Assembly (NCBI RefSeq): GCF_900102515.1
Contig: NZ_FMVS01000019.1
Coordinates: forward strand, 19,139 to 83,138
Direction of reading: 5' to 3'
Source of the DNA: Butyrivibrio sp. INlla14
GTDB taxonomy: Bacteria; Bacillota; Clostridia; Lachnospirales; Lachnospiraceae
Length of the DNA: 64,000 bases
Shown piece by piece: positions 41,762 to 51,695 of this stretch (its first letter is position 1; every line of letters begins with the position of its first letter). The notes below the pieces were generated by a model. That model searched no databases and had not been told where the DNA came from. It was given only the letters and a program-made list of their open reading frames with translations. Position numbers and translations under genes: made by a program.

Positions 41762-43243
41762 TCACCTGATCCAGAAGATCATTGTGTTGGTATCCACAAA
41801 GGTTGTGTAGGATACAGAGGAATTATCCCCCTGCATATAGTTAAACACCTGCCTCTGTGTTATAAGCTGCTCAAAAAGCTGGTCGTAAACATCTCTGTCA
41901 GCACACTTTATCACTACGCTTGAGCTTCCGTCCTGATATCTTCTGTTAAAAAGATCTCCCACCAGCACCAGTTCCGGAGTTGTAAAATACTCATCCTCCC
42001 TGACATAGTAGTTATCCTTCATACTAGCACAATCTGGCATATAAATGATATCTGAAACGGTGTGATTTTTTTCTATTTCATCTGTAGTGACATTAAGATA
42101 ATCATAATTAACTGCCGGAAGCCTTGTGGAGTCAGCGTTTTCGCCATTACCAACCTGATAGGAGGAATCTCCCCAGGTAACATCCACATAGTAATAGACG
42201 TCATTGCACAAAACCAGATTCCAGGCATGTCTTACATCTTTAGCCTTCTTGGTATCCACAGTTCCTGTAACCAGAGTACTCTTTATACCAAGTTTTCCCA
42301 AAAGAAGCTGCATAGCCTTGGCATAGCCATTACATACGCTTCGTCCCTCGATGAAAACAGAGCAGATATTCTGATTATCAGGAGCCTCAAGGTCATACTC
42401 AACATTCTGTATCAGATATTCGTACAGATACTTGATCGCATAATAATCATCCTCAGAAGATGGCGCCCCGGCAAGGATCCGGTTGACTTCCTGGTTGATG
42501 AGAGTCTGTTTCTCTTTTACCTCATCCTCTGTATAGATGTAGTTGCCAGAGAAGCTGATCTTGGTTATAGCGCCGTCTATGGTGTAATTGGTATATCTGT
42601 AACCATCGACGTAAAAGAGCTCCGGGTGATCCGCGCAGACGTAGTCAAAAACCAGGTCTATGGCCTCATCACTTGTTGTAGAAACCGGCACATTCTCACT
42701 CATGGTCTGAATGATGGACAGAATCTCAACATAAAGAGTCTGACCAGAACCTGTTAGTCTGTCAAAGGCGTATAGGCCCTGCTGCTCACTCTTTAGCTTT
42801 TTAACATTATCAGGAGTAAGGCCTGCATTTTGCCTGGCTGCCTTCATCTGTTCGTTGAGCTCAGCCTCTGTAAGTTCCTTGTAGGAAGAGGAATAAGACT
42901 TATCCGCATCATAGCCGCCTTCATAGAAAGCCGTAGTAGTTCCAGAAGTCTCCCCATCGCTGGCAAAAGAAATCTCGCCTGTAGCCTCTATCTCATCTGC
43001 AGAGTACTCGTTATCGGCAGGCTGATAGGAAGGAGCCAGGTCAAAAGAGCTGCTGGTAGAATCCTCTGAAACTACAAGGGTCTCCTCTCTTGAGGCATAG
43101 TCATCCTCATAGGCAGGTTCCTTCATCCCCAGTATTTCCAGATACTCATCAAAGCTTGAATACTGGCATCCAGACAAAGTCAGTGCTGTAGTAAGCGCTG
43201 CAAGAAATAATGCTATTTTGTTTTTAGCACGTTTCTCCCTCAA
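41762..43243 (-). CDS. Transglutaminase-like lipoprotein
   Basis: A 493-residue secreted lipoprotein with lipobox LTLSGC at about residues 21-26. A Ser/Thr/Asp-rich linker leads to a transglutaminase-like domain whose Cys-His-Asp triad is visible as GRSVCNGYAKAMQLL, VRHAWNLV and YVDVTWGD. Such domains act as cysteine proteases or cross-linking enzymes at the cell wall. The start is a TTG at 43243, eight bases after GGAGG. The gene follows prfC and precedes asp23. Confidence 0.85.
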   Translation of the reverse strand: MREKRAKNKIALFLAALTTALTLSGCQYSSFDEYLEILGMKEPAYEDDYASREETLVVSEDSTSSSFDLAPSYQPADNEYSADEIEATGEISFASDGETSGTTTAFYEGGYDADKSYSSSYKELTEAELNEQMKAARQNAGLTPDNVKKLKSEQQGLYAFDRLTGSGQTLYVEILSIIQTMSENVPVSTTSDEAIDLVFDYVCADHPELFYVDGYRYTNYTIDGAITKISFSGNYIYTEDEVKEKQTLINQEVNRILAGAPSSEDDYYAIKYLYEYLIQNVEYDLEAPDNQNICSVFIEGRSVCNGYAKAMQLLLGKLGIKSTLVTGTVDTKKAKDVRHAWNLVLCNDVYYYVDVTWGDSSYQVGNGENADSTRLPAVNYDYLNVTTDEIEKNHTVSDIIYMPDCASMKDNYYVREDEYFTTPELVLVGDLFNRRYQDGSSSVVIKCADRDVYDQLFEQLITQRQVFNYMQGDNSSVSYTTFVDTNTMIFWIR

Positions 43244-43288
43244 TATTTAAGCCTCCAAGAACTTTTTTCAACTAGCATCTCGCCCTTC

Positions 43289-44893
43289 TTAGTTCTTTTT
43301 AAACTCTGAAAGGACAAGTCCCTTATTACGATCCATTGTCATGCCGACACTCCACTCGTTGATAAAGAGAAGAAGTGGTCTGTCATGCATATCTTTTATC
43401 TTCTTCATATCAGAAGTTCCGACAAGTGTGGACATATCTACGTCCTCGTTGTCTACCCATCTGATGTACTCGTATGGAAGATTTTCAAGTATTATATCTA
43501 CATTGTACTCACTCTGGAGTCTGAATTTCAATACGTCAAACTGAAGTACACCAACAACGCCTACAATAATTTCCTCAAGACCTGTGTTGTACTCCTGGAA
43601 GATCTGAATAGCACCTTCCTGGGCTATCTGAGTGATACCCTTGACGAACTGCTTACGCTTCATGGTATCTACCTGGCGAACCCTTGCAAAATGCTCAGGA
43701 GCGAAGGTTGGGATACCCTCGTAAACTATGTTGTCCTTGGGCATGCAGACTGTATCGCCGATTGAGAAAATACCTGGATCAAATACACCCATGATATCTC
43801 CTGCATAAGCCTCTGAGAGGATCTTACGCTCGTCAGCCATAAGCTGCTGTGGCTGTGAAAGTCTCATTACCTTGCCGCTCTGAACGTGCTTAACTTCCTT
43901 GTCTGCATCATATCTGCCTGAACAGATTCTCATGAAGGCGATTCTGTCTCTGTGAGCCTTGTTCATATTGGCCTGAATCTTGAATACAAATGCTGAGAAA
44001 TCTCTCTCAAGTGGATCGATCTTCTCGCCATCTGATGAAGTTCTTCCTGTAGGTGGTGTTGCCATCTTGAGGAAGTGGTGGAGGAATAATTCTACACCGA
44101 AGTTCTGAAGAGCAGATCCAAAGAATACTGGTGTAAGCTCTCCTGCGCGAACCTTATCAAGGTCATATTCAGCACCAGCGCCGTCCAAAAGCTCAATCTC
44201 GCTAATAAGCTTGTCATAAGCGTCCTGGCCTACATTAGCATCAATTCCAGCCTTGTCATCAAGGTTTATAAATGTCTCTTTTCCCTCTTTGGTACCCTTC
44301 TGAGTCTCAGAGAAAGTAACGATATGGCCTTCTCTTCTGTCGTAGATACCCTTGAAGTTCTTACCTGATCCGATAGGCCAGTTCATAGGGCATGTAGCGA
44401 TACCAAGGTTGTTCTCAATGTCATCAAGAAGATCGAAGGTATCCATTGCATCACGATCCAGCTTATTGATAAAGGTAAAAATCGGAATATGGCTCATGGC
44501 GCAGACTTTGAAAAGCTTTCTGGTCTGAGCCTCTACGCCCTTACTGGCATCGATTACCATGACAGCTGAGTCAGCAGCCATAAGTGTACGGTATGTATCT
44601 TCTGAGAAATCCTGGTGTCCAGGTGTATCAAGGATATTGATGCAGCAATCTTCATAGTTAAACTGAAGAACAGATGAAGTTACAGAGATACCTCTTTGTT
44701 TCTCAATCTCCATCCAGTCAGACACTGCATGTCTTGCTGTAGCCTTACCCTTAACGCTTCCCGCCATGTTGATAGCTCCGCCGTAGAGAAGGAACTTCTC
44801 AGTAAGAGTTGTCTTACCGGCATCAGGGTGAGAAATAATGGCAAAGGTGCGGCGCTTATTTATCTCATTTATAGTCTCTTTTGTATTACTCAT
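43289..44893 (-). CDS. prfC: Peptide chain release factor 3
   Basis: A 534-residue translational GTPase that removes RF1/RF2 from ribosomes. G1 SHPDAGKTTLTEKFLLYGGA, G2/G3 with QRGISVTSSVLQF and DTPGHQDFSEDTYR, and G4 NKLDRDAMD are present. DFSEDTYR after DTPGH separates RF3 from EF-G. A 187-bp inverted-repeat element lies upstream. Confidence 0.95.
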   Translation of the reverse strand: MSNTKETINEINKRRTFAIISHPDAGKTTLTEKFLLYGGAINMAGSVKGKATARHAVSDWMEIEKQRGISVTSSVLQFNYEDCCINILDTPGHQDFSEDTYRTLMAADSAVMVIDASKGVEAQTRKLFKVCAMSHIPIFTFINKLDRDAMDTFDLLDDIENNLGIATCPMNWPIGSGKNFKGIYDRREGHIVTFSETQKGTKEGKETFINLDDKAGIDANVGQDAYDKLISEIELLDGAGAEYDLDKVRAGELTPVFFGSALQNFGVELFLHHFLKMATPPTGRTSSDGEKIDPLERDFSAFVFKIQANMNKAHRDRIAFMRICSGRYDADKEVKHVQSGKVMRLSQPQQLMADERKILSEAYAGDIMGVFDPGIFSIGDTVCMPKDNIVYEGIPTFAPEHFARVRQVDTMKRKQFVKGITQIAQEGAIQIFQEYNTGLEEIIVGVVGVLQFDVLKFRLQSEYNVDIILENLPYEYIRWVDNEDVDMSTLVGTSDMKKIKDMHDRPLLLFINEWSVGMTMDRNKGLVLSEFKKN

Positions 44894-44930
44894 TTTCGCA
44901 TCCTTACATTTAATAATACTTGTATCTTTC

Positions 44931-45117
44931 GGTTTGAACTATAGATATATTTGGTATGACGTGCAATCTTTGTTCCTGTAAAGCTGAACATTCCGATGAG
45001 CCCAGAGAATCAATTTCTGCGTGCACTGGCACTTGAAATTGATTGGTCTCATCTCCATAGCTTTAAAAGTCACAAAGTATTGCGCATTCATACCTACATA
45101 TATCTATAGCTCAAACC
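44931..45117. repeat. 187-bp long inverted-repeat element before prfC
   Basis: About 42-45 bases at each end are inverted copies: GGTTTGAACTATAGATATAT faces ATATATCTATAGCTCAAACC, and GTGCAAT faces ATTGCGC. Moving inward, AAAGCT/AGCTTT, GATGAG/CTCATC, AATCAATTTC/GAAATTGATT and GTGC/GCAC pair in turn, so nearly the whole element can form one long hairpin. It has no coding potential. It may be a MITE or a structured leader of prfC; only one copy is seen. Confidence 0.7.
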
Positions 45118-45325
45118 TTACGATTACGTTAACCGCATATTATATACGTGTCTGAAATTTACAAAATTTGTCTGATTATACTTAATTTGAGGCCGGTATG
45201 TGATAAACATGCCGGCCCCCATTTTTTCGTTCTATAATTCAATAGTCCAAGGAAGTTCTGCTCTCGTGCTACGCACTCGCCAGAACAAACTTCGCACTAG
45301 GATTCGGCTGCGCCTCATCAAGTGC
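45118..45325. other. Intergenic region downstream of pnp
   Basis: It contains GGCCGGTATG (45191-45200) pairing with CATGCCGGCC (45209-45218). The T-run is on the plus side, so the hairpin could be a pnp processing or termination structure or a terminator for plus-strand transcripts. GTTCTG/CAGAAC and GCTCA/TGAGC hairpins lie near the pnp stop. No gene is seen. Confidence 0.5.
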
Positions 45326-47416
45326 TCAGTTTTGAGCAACATCCTTCATAGAGAAGCTGATTCTGCCCATCTTGTCCTTGCCAAGGCAAACAACTGTAAC
45401 TGTGTCGCCAAGTGTAAGAACATCTTCAACGTGCTCGATTCTCTCCTTAGAGATCTTACTGATGTGTACCATACCCTCTTTGCCAGGTGCGAACTCAACG
45501 AATGCGCCGAATTCCTTGATGCTTACAACCTTACCTGTGAAGATCTGGCCTTTCTCAAACTCTGAAACAATGATGTTAACCATGTTTACAGCCTCAGCGA
45601 TCTTGTCCTGATCCTCGCCGCATACTGAAACCTTACCATCATCTGTGATATCAATCTTAACACCTGTACGAGCGATGATCTCGTTGATTGTCTTACCTCT
45701 CTGACCAACAACATCACCAATCTTCTCAGGATCGATCTGGATAGAAACGATCTTAGGAGCGTACTTGGATACTTCCTTACGAGGCTCTGCAATAGCCTTG
45801 CTCATGCACTCATCCATGATGAATAATCTAGCCTCACGGCACTGTGCAATAGCTGTCTCAACGATAGGCTTTGTAAGGCCGTGGATCTTGATATCCATCT
45901 GAATAGCTGTGATACCGTCCTTAGTACCTGTTACCTTGAAGTCCATGTCTCCGAAGAAGTCCTCAAGACCCTGGATATCTGTAAGTACTACGAAATCGTC
46001 ATCTGTATCGCCTGTTACAAGACCGCAGCTGATACCAGCAACCATCTTCTTGATAGGAACACCAGCAGCCATAAGTGACATACAAGATGCACATGTAGAA
46101 GCCATTGATGTTGATCCGTTAGACTCAAATGTCTCTGATACTGCACGGATTGCATATGGGAACTCTTCAACGCTAGGAAGAACAGGAAGAAGTGCTCTCT
46201 CAGCAAGAGCTCCGTGTCCAATCTCTCTACGTCCAGGTCCTCTTGAAACCTTTGTCTCACCTACTGAATAAGCAGGGAAGTTGTACTGATGTACATATCT
46301 CTTGTCTGCTGCAAAAGAGTCAAGTCCCTCAACCTTCTGAGCCTCTGAAAGAGGAGCAAGAGTTACAACGTCACAGATCTGTGTCTGTCCACGAGTGAAC
46401 ATAGCACTTCCGTGTACTCTAGGAATAAGATCAACCTCAGCTGAAAGAGGTCTGATCTGCTTGATCTCACGACCATCTGGTCTCTTGTGATCCTTGAGAA
46501 TCATCTTACGTACTGTCTTCTTCTCGTACTGGTAGATTGCCTCGCCGAGGATAGCAAGCCACTCCTCGTTGTCAGCAAACTTCTCTGTAAGTCTATCTGT
46601 AATATCGGCAATATTAGCCTCTCTTGTCTGCTTGTCGTCTGTGAATACAGCCTTCTCCATCTCTTCTGGAGGAACAACTTCCTTGATTGCTGCAAAGAGC
46701 TCTTCAGGAACTGCGCAGCTTGTGTACTCGTGCTTGGGCTTACCAACCTCTGCTACGATACCCTTGAAGAATTCGATGATCTGAAGGTTAACATCGTGAG
46801 CCTTGTAGATAGCTTCCTTCATCTTCTCCTCAGGAATCTCGTTGGCACCAGCCTCGATCATGATAACCTTCTGACCTACAGATGCAACTGTAAGCTTGAG
46901 GTCACCTGTGTTCCACTGCTCCTGAGTAGGGTTAACAATAAGTTCTCCATCGATCATACCGATCTGTGTCATAGCACATGGGCCATCGAATGGGATATCT
47001 GAAATTGAAACTGAAACTGAAGCGCCCAGCATAGCTACAAGCTCAGGACGGCACTCAGGATCAACAGCCATAACCATAGTCTCGATAGTTACGTCATTTC
47101 TGTAATCCTTAGGGAAAAGAGGTCTCATAGGACGATCGATAACGCGGCTAGTAAGAATAGCGTTCTCAGAAGGCTTACCTTCTCTCTTGTTGTATCCACC
47201 TGGGAATTTACCTACTGCGTAGAACTTCTCGCCGTACTCTACTGAAAGAGGGAAGAAGTCGATTCCGTCTCTTGGCTTAGCGCTTGCTGTTGCTGTACAA
47301 AGAACTGTTGTGTCTCCGTACTGCATGAATGCGCAGCCATTTGCCTGTTTGCCTACCTTGCCGATCTCAACCTTAAGTGTACGACCAGCCAGTTCCATTG
47401 AATAAGTTTTTACCAT
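45326..47416 (-). CDS. pnp: Polyribonucleotide nucleotidyltransferase (PNPase)
   Basis: A 696-residue 3'-5' phosphorolytic RNase acting in mRNA decay. Two RNase PH domains (about 10-220 and 310-540) are followed by a KH domain (VVGQRGKTINEIIARTGVKI) and a C-terminal S1 domain (GQIFTGKVVSIKEFGAFVEF). FPGGYNKREGKPSENAILTS and DICDE-like acidic residues of the active site are in place. It is downstream of rpsO, the classic rpsO-pnp order, though a repeat element separates them. Confidence 0.96.
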   Translation of the reverse strand: MVKTYSMELAGRTLKVEIGKVGKQANGCAFMQYGDTTVLCTATASAKPRDGIDFFPLSVEYGEKFYAVGKFPGGYNKREGKPSENAILTSRVIDRPMRPLFPKDYRNDVTIETMVMAVDPECRPELVAMLGASVSVSISDIPFDGPCAMTQIGMIDGELIVNPTQEQWNTGDLKLTVASVGQKVIMIEAGANEIPEEKMKEAIYKAHDVNLQIIEFFKGIVAEVGKPKHEYTSCAVPEELFAAIKEVVPPEEMEKAVFTDDKQTREANIADITDRLTEKFADNEEWLAILGEAIYQYEKKTVRKMILKDHKRPDGREIKQIRPLSAEVDLIPRVHGSAMFTRGQTQICDVVTLAPLSEAQKVEGLDSFAADKRYVHQYNFPAYSVGETKVSRGPGRREIGHGALAERALLPVLPSVEEFPYAIRAVSETFESNGSTSMASTCASCMSLMAAGVPIKKMVAGISCGLVTGDTDDDFVVLTDIQGLEDFFGDMDFKVTGTKDGITAIQMDIKIHGLTKPIVETAIAQCREARLFIMDECMSKAIAEPRKEVSKYAPKIVSIQIDPEKIGDVVGQRGKTINEIIARTGVKIDITDDGKVSVCGEDQDKIAEAVNMVNIIVSEFEKGQIFTGKVVSIKEFGAFVEFAPGKEGMVHISKISKERIEHVEDVLTLGDTVTVVCLGKDKMGRISFSMKDVAQN

Positions 47417-47689
47417 TTTTTCTCCTTCCTGCTCATCCGTGATCCGTCATCTGGCAGGGGCAGAATTTGTGGCCCCCTCGCCACTTCAGGCACGTGTGCA
47501 GTTACACATATTATTAGTTCTGTATATTTATATGATATTAAGTTTTCAAGGTCATAATAAAAGTCACGCAATTCATGAGTTTTATTATAACTTTGAATAC
47601 CAATATCATATAAATTCAAAATGCTTAGCATGCAAGCATGCACGCATTTTGGAATTTTGACACCTATATTATATAAAGAATCCTTGCAT
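47417..47689. other. Intergenic region with a MITE fragment
   Basis: No gene. Bases 47613..47669 repeat one hairpin part of the 175-bp element (TTCAAAATGCTTAGCATG and GAATTTTGACACC), placed next to the full copy. Several ATATGATAT-like words nearby suggest repeated insertion or rearrangement. Confidence 0.55.
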
Positions 47690-47864
47690 ATATGATATAC
47701 GAATTGCTCCATGACTTTCGTCATTCTCGCAATTCTACAATCATTCGGAAACCGCTAATTTACTTCGTAAATTGCTATTTCCTCATGCTTGTTCGGGTCA
47801 TAAATTCAAAATGCTTAGCATGCACGCATGCACGCATTTTGGAATTTTGACACCTATATCATAT
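47690..47864 (-). repeat. MITE-like 175-bp element, copy B
   Basis: Reverse-oriented copy of 900..1074, with identical length and the same ATATGATATA ends. Against copy A the stem ACATGC/GCATGT has become GCATGC/GCATGC, a compensatory pair. The loops GTA and GTTA have become GAA and GAAA, with their stems unchanged. Confidence 0.75.
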
Positions 47865-47870
47865 AAATGC

Positions 47871-47915
47871 ATAAAAGCGGAACAGGCTGATTCTCATCAG
47901 CCTAGTCCCGCCTTT
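47871..47915 (-). terminator. Rho-independent terminator of rpsO
   Basis: On the minus strand GGCGGGACTAGGCTGAT pairs with ATCAGCCTGTTCCGC around a GAGA loop and is followed by TTTT. It starts 11 bases after the rpsO stop and would separate rpsO from pnp. Confidence 0.8.
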
Positions 47916-47925
47916 AGTATCAAAA

Positions 47926-48192
47926 TTACTTTCTAAGACCAAGATCAGCGATAAGCTTACGATAAGCCTCGATATCCTTCTTCTTAAGGTATCCAAGAAG
48001 GCTACGTCTCTGACCTACCATCTTAAGAAGACCTCTTCTTGAGTGGTGATCCTTAGGGTTCTTGTCAAGGTGAGCGTTGAGCTCCTTGATTCTCTCTGTA
48101 AGGATTGCAACCTGAACCTCAGGTGATCCTGTGTCGCCAGCCTTTCTAGCGAACTTCTCGATAACTTCTGTTTTCTTCTCTTTTGCTATCAT
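47926..48192 (-). CDS. rpsO: 30S ribosomal protein S15
   Basis: An 88-residue ribosomal protein binding 16S rRNA in the platform. [20 protein letters not shown] and [16 protein letters not shown] with [14 protein letters not shown] are diagnostic. AAAGGAG precedes the ATG. An upstream leader of about 140 bases suggests autoregulation. Confidence 0.97.
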   Translation of the reverse strand: MIAKEKKTEVIEKFARKAGDTGSPEVQVAILTERIKELNAHLDKNPKDHHSRRGLLKMVGQRRSLLGYLKKKDIEAYRKLIADLGLRK

Positions 48193-48364
48193 CTTTTTCT
48201 CCTTTTAATTCTGGGCTGTTACCAGGCCCTCTTTGTAATGAATCCGCCTACTACACAGATATAGGTTGGAGTATCCAATATCCGAGCAAAGGTAGTTTCT
48301 GTAACAGTTACTGAAATTTTGTCAGCAACTAATGTATATTAGCATAAATAGTGGCTAATGTAAA
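48193..48364 (-). promoter_or_regulatory. rpsO promoter and leader RNA
   Basis: TTTACA (48364-48359) and an extended TGC-TAATAT -10 (48341-48336) are 17 bases apart. The transcript leader of about 135 bases contains a GGGC/GCCC hairpin (GGGCCTGGTAACAGCCC) close to the ribosome-binding site. This is a plausible S15 autoregulatory site; S15 leaders in Firmicutes are diverse. Confidence 0.55.
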
Positions 48365-48379
48365 GTCTAAATGATTTGA

Positions 48380-51300
48380 TCAGTCTTTCTTAGATTTCTC
48401 TTTAGCCTTTTTAGAGCCTCTTCTTACAACTTCCTCAACAGAAATACCAAGTACTCCAAGGATTGCAACTACAATCCATGGGAAGTGCTTCTGACCTGCA
48501 TTCTCTACAGAATCTGTAAGTGCAGTCTGCTCATCAGCAATTGTAACCTCTGCATTATCAACATTCTGACCATCAGTAGTCTTAACATCCTCTGAAGGAG
48601 TAACTACTGCCTCAGTTGTCTCTACAGCCTCTACTGTCTCAGCCTTCTCTTCTGCTGCAAGCTTTGTATCTTTCTTTTCCTCAGAAACCTTGTCTGTGCT
48701 CTTCTTAGTTGAAGTCTTTGTAGCCTTAGTAGCCTTCTTAGTTGTAGCTCTCTTTGCTCCAAGAACCTCTGCTGTCTCAAGAGTTGTAGCTGCAGTCTTC
48801 TTAGTAGTATTTGCTACAGTAGGAATTACTGTTGCATACTCGCTTGCTGAATCAGAAGACTGGCTTTGTCCATCATTTGAGTTATTCTCCTGATTTCTTC
48901 TAGCTTCTTCCTCAGCTCTTCTTCTGGCTTCTTCAGCCTTTCTAGCAGCTTCTTTAGCCTGTATAAATGACACATTTTTATTAGCATTTTCTACAGCTGT
49001 TGTTGCATTAGCTACAGCTTTGTCTGCAGCATTTTTCTTTGAAGTAGCTTCACTAAGTCTCTTCATCGCGATGTTAAGATTAGCACTAGCTTCAGCAAGT
49101 GTTACTACAGGAGTGTTCGCTTCCTTAAGTTTCTCAACCTTTTCCTGCGCATCTTTTACAGCCTTAACTGCATTATTATATGCCTCCTCAGCCGCTTTAG
49201 CTGCTTCAACAGCCGCATTCTGAAGAGCAACAGCATTCGCCTGTGCTTCAAGCTTAGCCTGTAAATCATTTTCAACAAAAGATCCTGCTGTAGTTGTAAC
49301 AAGCTTTGTTCCATAAACGGCAGCCTGAGCCTGAACCTCATCTTTGGCTTCAACAGCATCCTGGTGCTCTGTGTGTACAGTATATGTATCTGCTGCATAT
49401 CTCTTGCGAGAAACTTCTTTGGTTACAGTATTTGTCCCCACATTTGTTGATGTGTAGTCGATTTTATAATAGTACTTACCACGAGAATTCCAGTCGCTCT
49501 CGACACTAAATGAATTAACAGTAAATCCCTGGTCTCTCAGTTCTGATACTCTAGCTTCCATATCTCGTTTCGCGGATTTTTTATCTTTTGAAAGCCATCC
49601 ATAATTACCAGATCTTTCATATACATTTGTCACTGTAGTAATAGTATACTCTTTAGTCACGACCTCACAAATAGCTTCTTCCTCATGAGTTTCTTTAGGA
49701 CTATTTTTGTCTTCTACATCATAAGAGATATCCACTTTATAACCACTGCCAAACAAAACAGCATTGAGTTTGTCATACCATTTCAAATCATTAGGATATA
49801 CATTATAGCTGATTGGCAAAAAGCCAGCGACTTGTACAGATACATTAACAGATACATTATCATTTCGCCCCTCTAAGTTTGATATCATGTTAAACAATTC
49901 TTCTTTAGTTTCAACTTTGCTAGAATCTGTAACCCTCTTAGTATTGTAACTATCTACAACTACATATGTATCTTTTACATATTCAGTTTTCTCTAATCCA
50001 GTTTCAACATATTTTGTTGTTTTAACTCCATTCTGAATATACTCAGTAATGGGGGCAGGTACAGATACTTTCTTATCATCCTCAGTTGAAACATCATTAA
50101 GATTCTCAGTATCTATAGCAATCAGTTCATTTTCATTTTCAGTTTCAATTTTTACAATTTTATCATTTGAAACTAAAAATGATTTTGAGCCATCTGCTGT
50201 TGACCAGCTCTCAAGTACTTCATCCTTGCCTTCTACTGCTGGAGAATACTCAACCGCTTCCTTGATGATCACATCTGTGTTATCAGTTTCGCTCACATTT
50301 ATTTTAGAAACAGAAATCTCACCGTTTTCATCTACATTTACAATATAGCTTTCAACAACCTCTTCACCATCTGCGTTAGTATAAGTAACAGTATTATATG
50401 TCTGAGTTTCTTTCTTTACTTCGCCATTTTCATTAAGTCCTGCAGTATATTCCTTGTTTACTGTACCGAAAGCAACATCTTTTCCACCGTTAGCCTTAAT
50501 ATATGCGCCTATCAAGAGTTTCGCATGTTCTTCACTTGTTGTCTCATTCTTTGATAACTTTTCTAATGAATCTGCTATTTTCTGATAGTCATTGTTCTTA
50601 ACAGTCTCTAAGTAGCCAGCAGCTGCTGCAGTCTGATTCTCAACTACCTCCTTCTTTTGAGAAAGCATTTTCATAGCTTCTTCAAGTTCTCTCTGAGCAT
50701 CATTAATACTAATAAAGCTCTTTGAACCTTCCTCTGAAGCTTTTCTGTAATTCTCAAAGGCTTTATCATAAGCAGCCTTTGCATCAGCATATTCCTTTTC
50801 AGCATTAGCAAGCTTCTCCAAAGCCTCTTTGTGCTTTGCATTTGCTTCTTTTGCTTTACTTTCAGCATCAGCAAGAACAGTCTCTTCTGTAATAGAAGCA
50901 CTTATCTCTTCAGCTTCTCCAGCAGCTGTAGTAGCATCATTAAAATCTGTTTTTGCTTTATCAATATTAGAACCATAGTTCTGATCAAGGTTATTGTTCA
51001 TTTCCTCAATAGCCTTGTCTCTATTTGCAGAATGTTCCTTAGCATCTTCAATGTCATTCTTTGCGTCAATTACAGTTTCAACAGCGCTCTCAACTTCTCC
51101 AGTTACAGCCACAACTTCATCATCTGAATTGTCAAAAGTAAGTCCTGTTTCTTTCTCTGCATTCTCAATTTCTTCTTTAGCGTTTGAGATAGCTGCCTCG
51201 CTATTTTCAATTATTGTTTCTTCTGCAATAGTATTTTCAACCTCTAATACATGATCCCCTGTATTATCACTAGTCTCTGCATTAGTTTCCTCTGCTGCAA

Positions 51301-51388
51301 GTGCTGTTACAGGCTGAAGAGCCATACTTGCACTGATTCCTAATGAGATAGCTTTAATAAGCTGTTTGTTAAGTAAGTTCTTTTTCAT
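48380..51388 (-). CDS. Large coiled-coil surface protein with C-terminal membrane anchor, paralogue 1
   Basis: A 1002-residue secreted protein. The signal peptide is MKKNLLNKQLIKAISLGISA and runs to about ALAAEE. Long Ala/Glu/Lys-rich helices (about 40-270 and 730-860) predict coiled coils, and a central Thr/Val/Tyr-rich part (about 290-690) may be globular. Near the C-terminus come EVLGAKRATTKKATKA, an IADEQTAL segment, one membrane helix (PWIVVAILGVLGI) and EEVVRR with a Lys tail. There is no LPXTG. The same ending and signal peptide occur in the neighbouring gene, so the two are paralogues. Likely roles are cell-wall association or adhesion. Confidence 0.7.
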   Translation of the reverse strand: MKKNLLNKQLIKAISLGISASMALQPVTALAAEETNAETSDNTGDHVLEVENTIAEETIIENSEAAISNAKEEIENAEKETGLTFDNSDDEVVAVTGEVESAVETVIDAKNDIEDAKEHSANRDKAIEEMNNNLDQNYGSNIDKAKTDFNDATTAAGEAEEISASITEETVLADAESKAKEANAKHKEALEKLANAEKEYADAKAAYDKAFENYRKASEEGSKSFISINDAQRELEEAMKMLSQKKEVVENQTAAAAGYLETVKNNDYQKIADSLEKLSKNETTSEEHAKLLIGAYIKANGGKDVAFGTVNKEYTAGLNENGEVKKETQTYNTVTYTNADGEEVVESYIVNVDENGEISVSKINVSETDNTDVIIKEAVEYSPAVEGKDEVLESWSTADGSKSFLVSNDKIVKIETENENELIAIDTENLNDVSTEDDKKVSVPAPITEYIQNGVKTTKYVETGLEKTEYVKDTYVVVDSYNTKRVTDSSKVETKEELFNMISNLEGRNDNVSVNVSVQVAGFLPISYNVYPNDLKWYDKLNAVLFGSGYKVDISYDVEDKNSPKETHEEEAICEVVTKEYTITTVTNVYERSGNYGWLSKDKKSAKRDMEARVSELRDQGFTVNSFSVESDWNSRGKYYYKIDYTSTNVGTNTVTKEVSRKRYAADTYTVHTEHQDAVEAKDEVQAQAAVYGTKLVTTTAGSFVENDLQAKLEAQANAVALQNAAVEAAKAAEEAYNNAVKAVKDAQEKVEKLKEANTPVVTLAEASANLNIAMKRLSEATSKKNAADKAVANATTAVENANKNVSFIQAKEAARKAEEARRRAEEEARRNQENNSNDGQSQSSDSASEYATVIPTVANTTKKTAATTLETAEVLGAKRATTKKATKATKTSTKKSTDKVSEEKKDTKLAAEEKAETVEAVETTEAVVTPSEDVKTTDGQNVDNAEVTIADEQTALTDSVENAGQKHFPWIVVAILGVLGISVEEVVRRGSKKAKEKSKKD

Positions 51389-51695
51389 AACACTTTTCTT
51401 CCCTTTTATTATATTTTTCTACATACATATATAACGATTTTTTCAACGGATATATTTATACAGGATTAGCAATCATAGAGTTAATCATATTTGATGATAA
51501 TTTTGTTGTTTGTGATTTAAAATATGATTTTTCCAGACTCTGCTCATAAAAATCTCTACTAAAGAGAATTGCACGATTGCAATGCACCACAAGAAAAGAA
51601 GCAGGCCTTTGTGAACCTGCTTCTTTCCTTGTGTGTTCTCATGAGAGAGGTTTATTTGATTGGGATTATATCCTGGTCATCTATCAGCTGACAGA
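51389..51695. other. Intergenic region with operator-like inverted repeat and terminator
   Basis: AATCATATTT (51483-51492) is inverted by AAATATGATT (51520-51529) upstream of the first surface-protein gene. A related arrangement lies before the second one at 54405..54450. The terminator of the second gene is at 51591..51624. Confidence 0.6.
51591..51624 (-). terminator. Rho-independent terminator after surface protein 2
   Basis: On the minus strand AGAAGCAGG (51624-51616) pairs with CCTGCTTCT (51605-51597), followed by TTTCTT. Confidence 0.8.

Noticed and set aside
45191..45226. Simple rho-independent terminator of pnp
   Set aside because: The T-run is on the plus side of the stem. On the minus strand the stem is followed by TCAAATT, so it is only listed as a hairpin.
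47410..47724. 104-codon frame downstream of rpsO
   Set aside because: It runs through the 175-bp repeat and its fragment and overlaps the pnp start.
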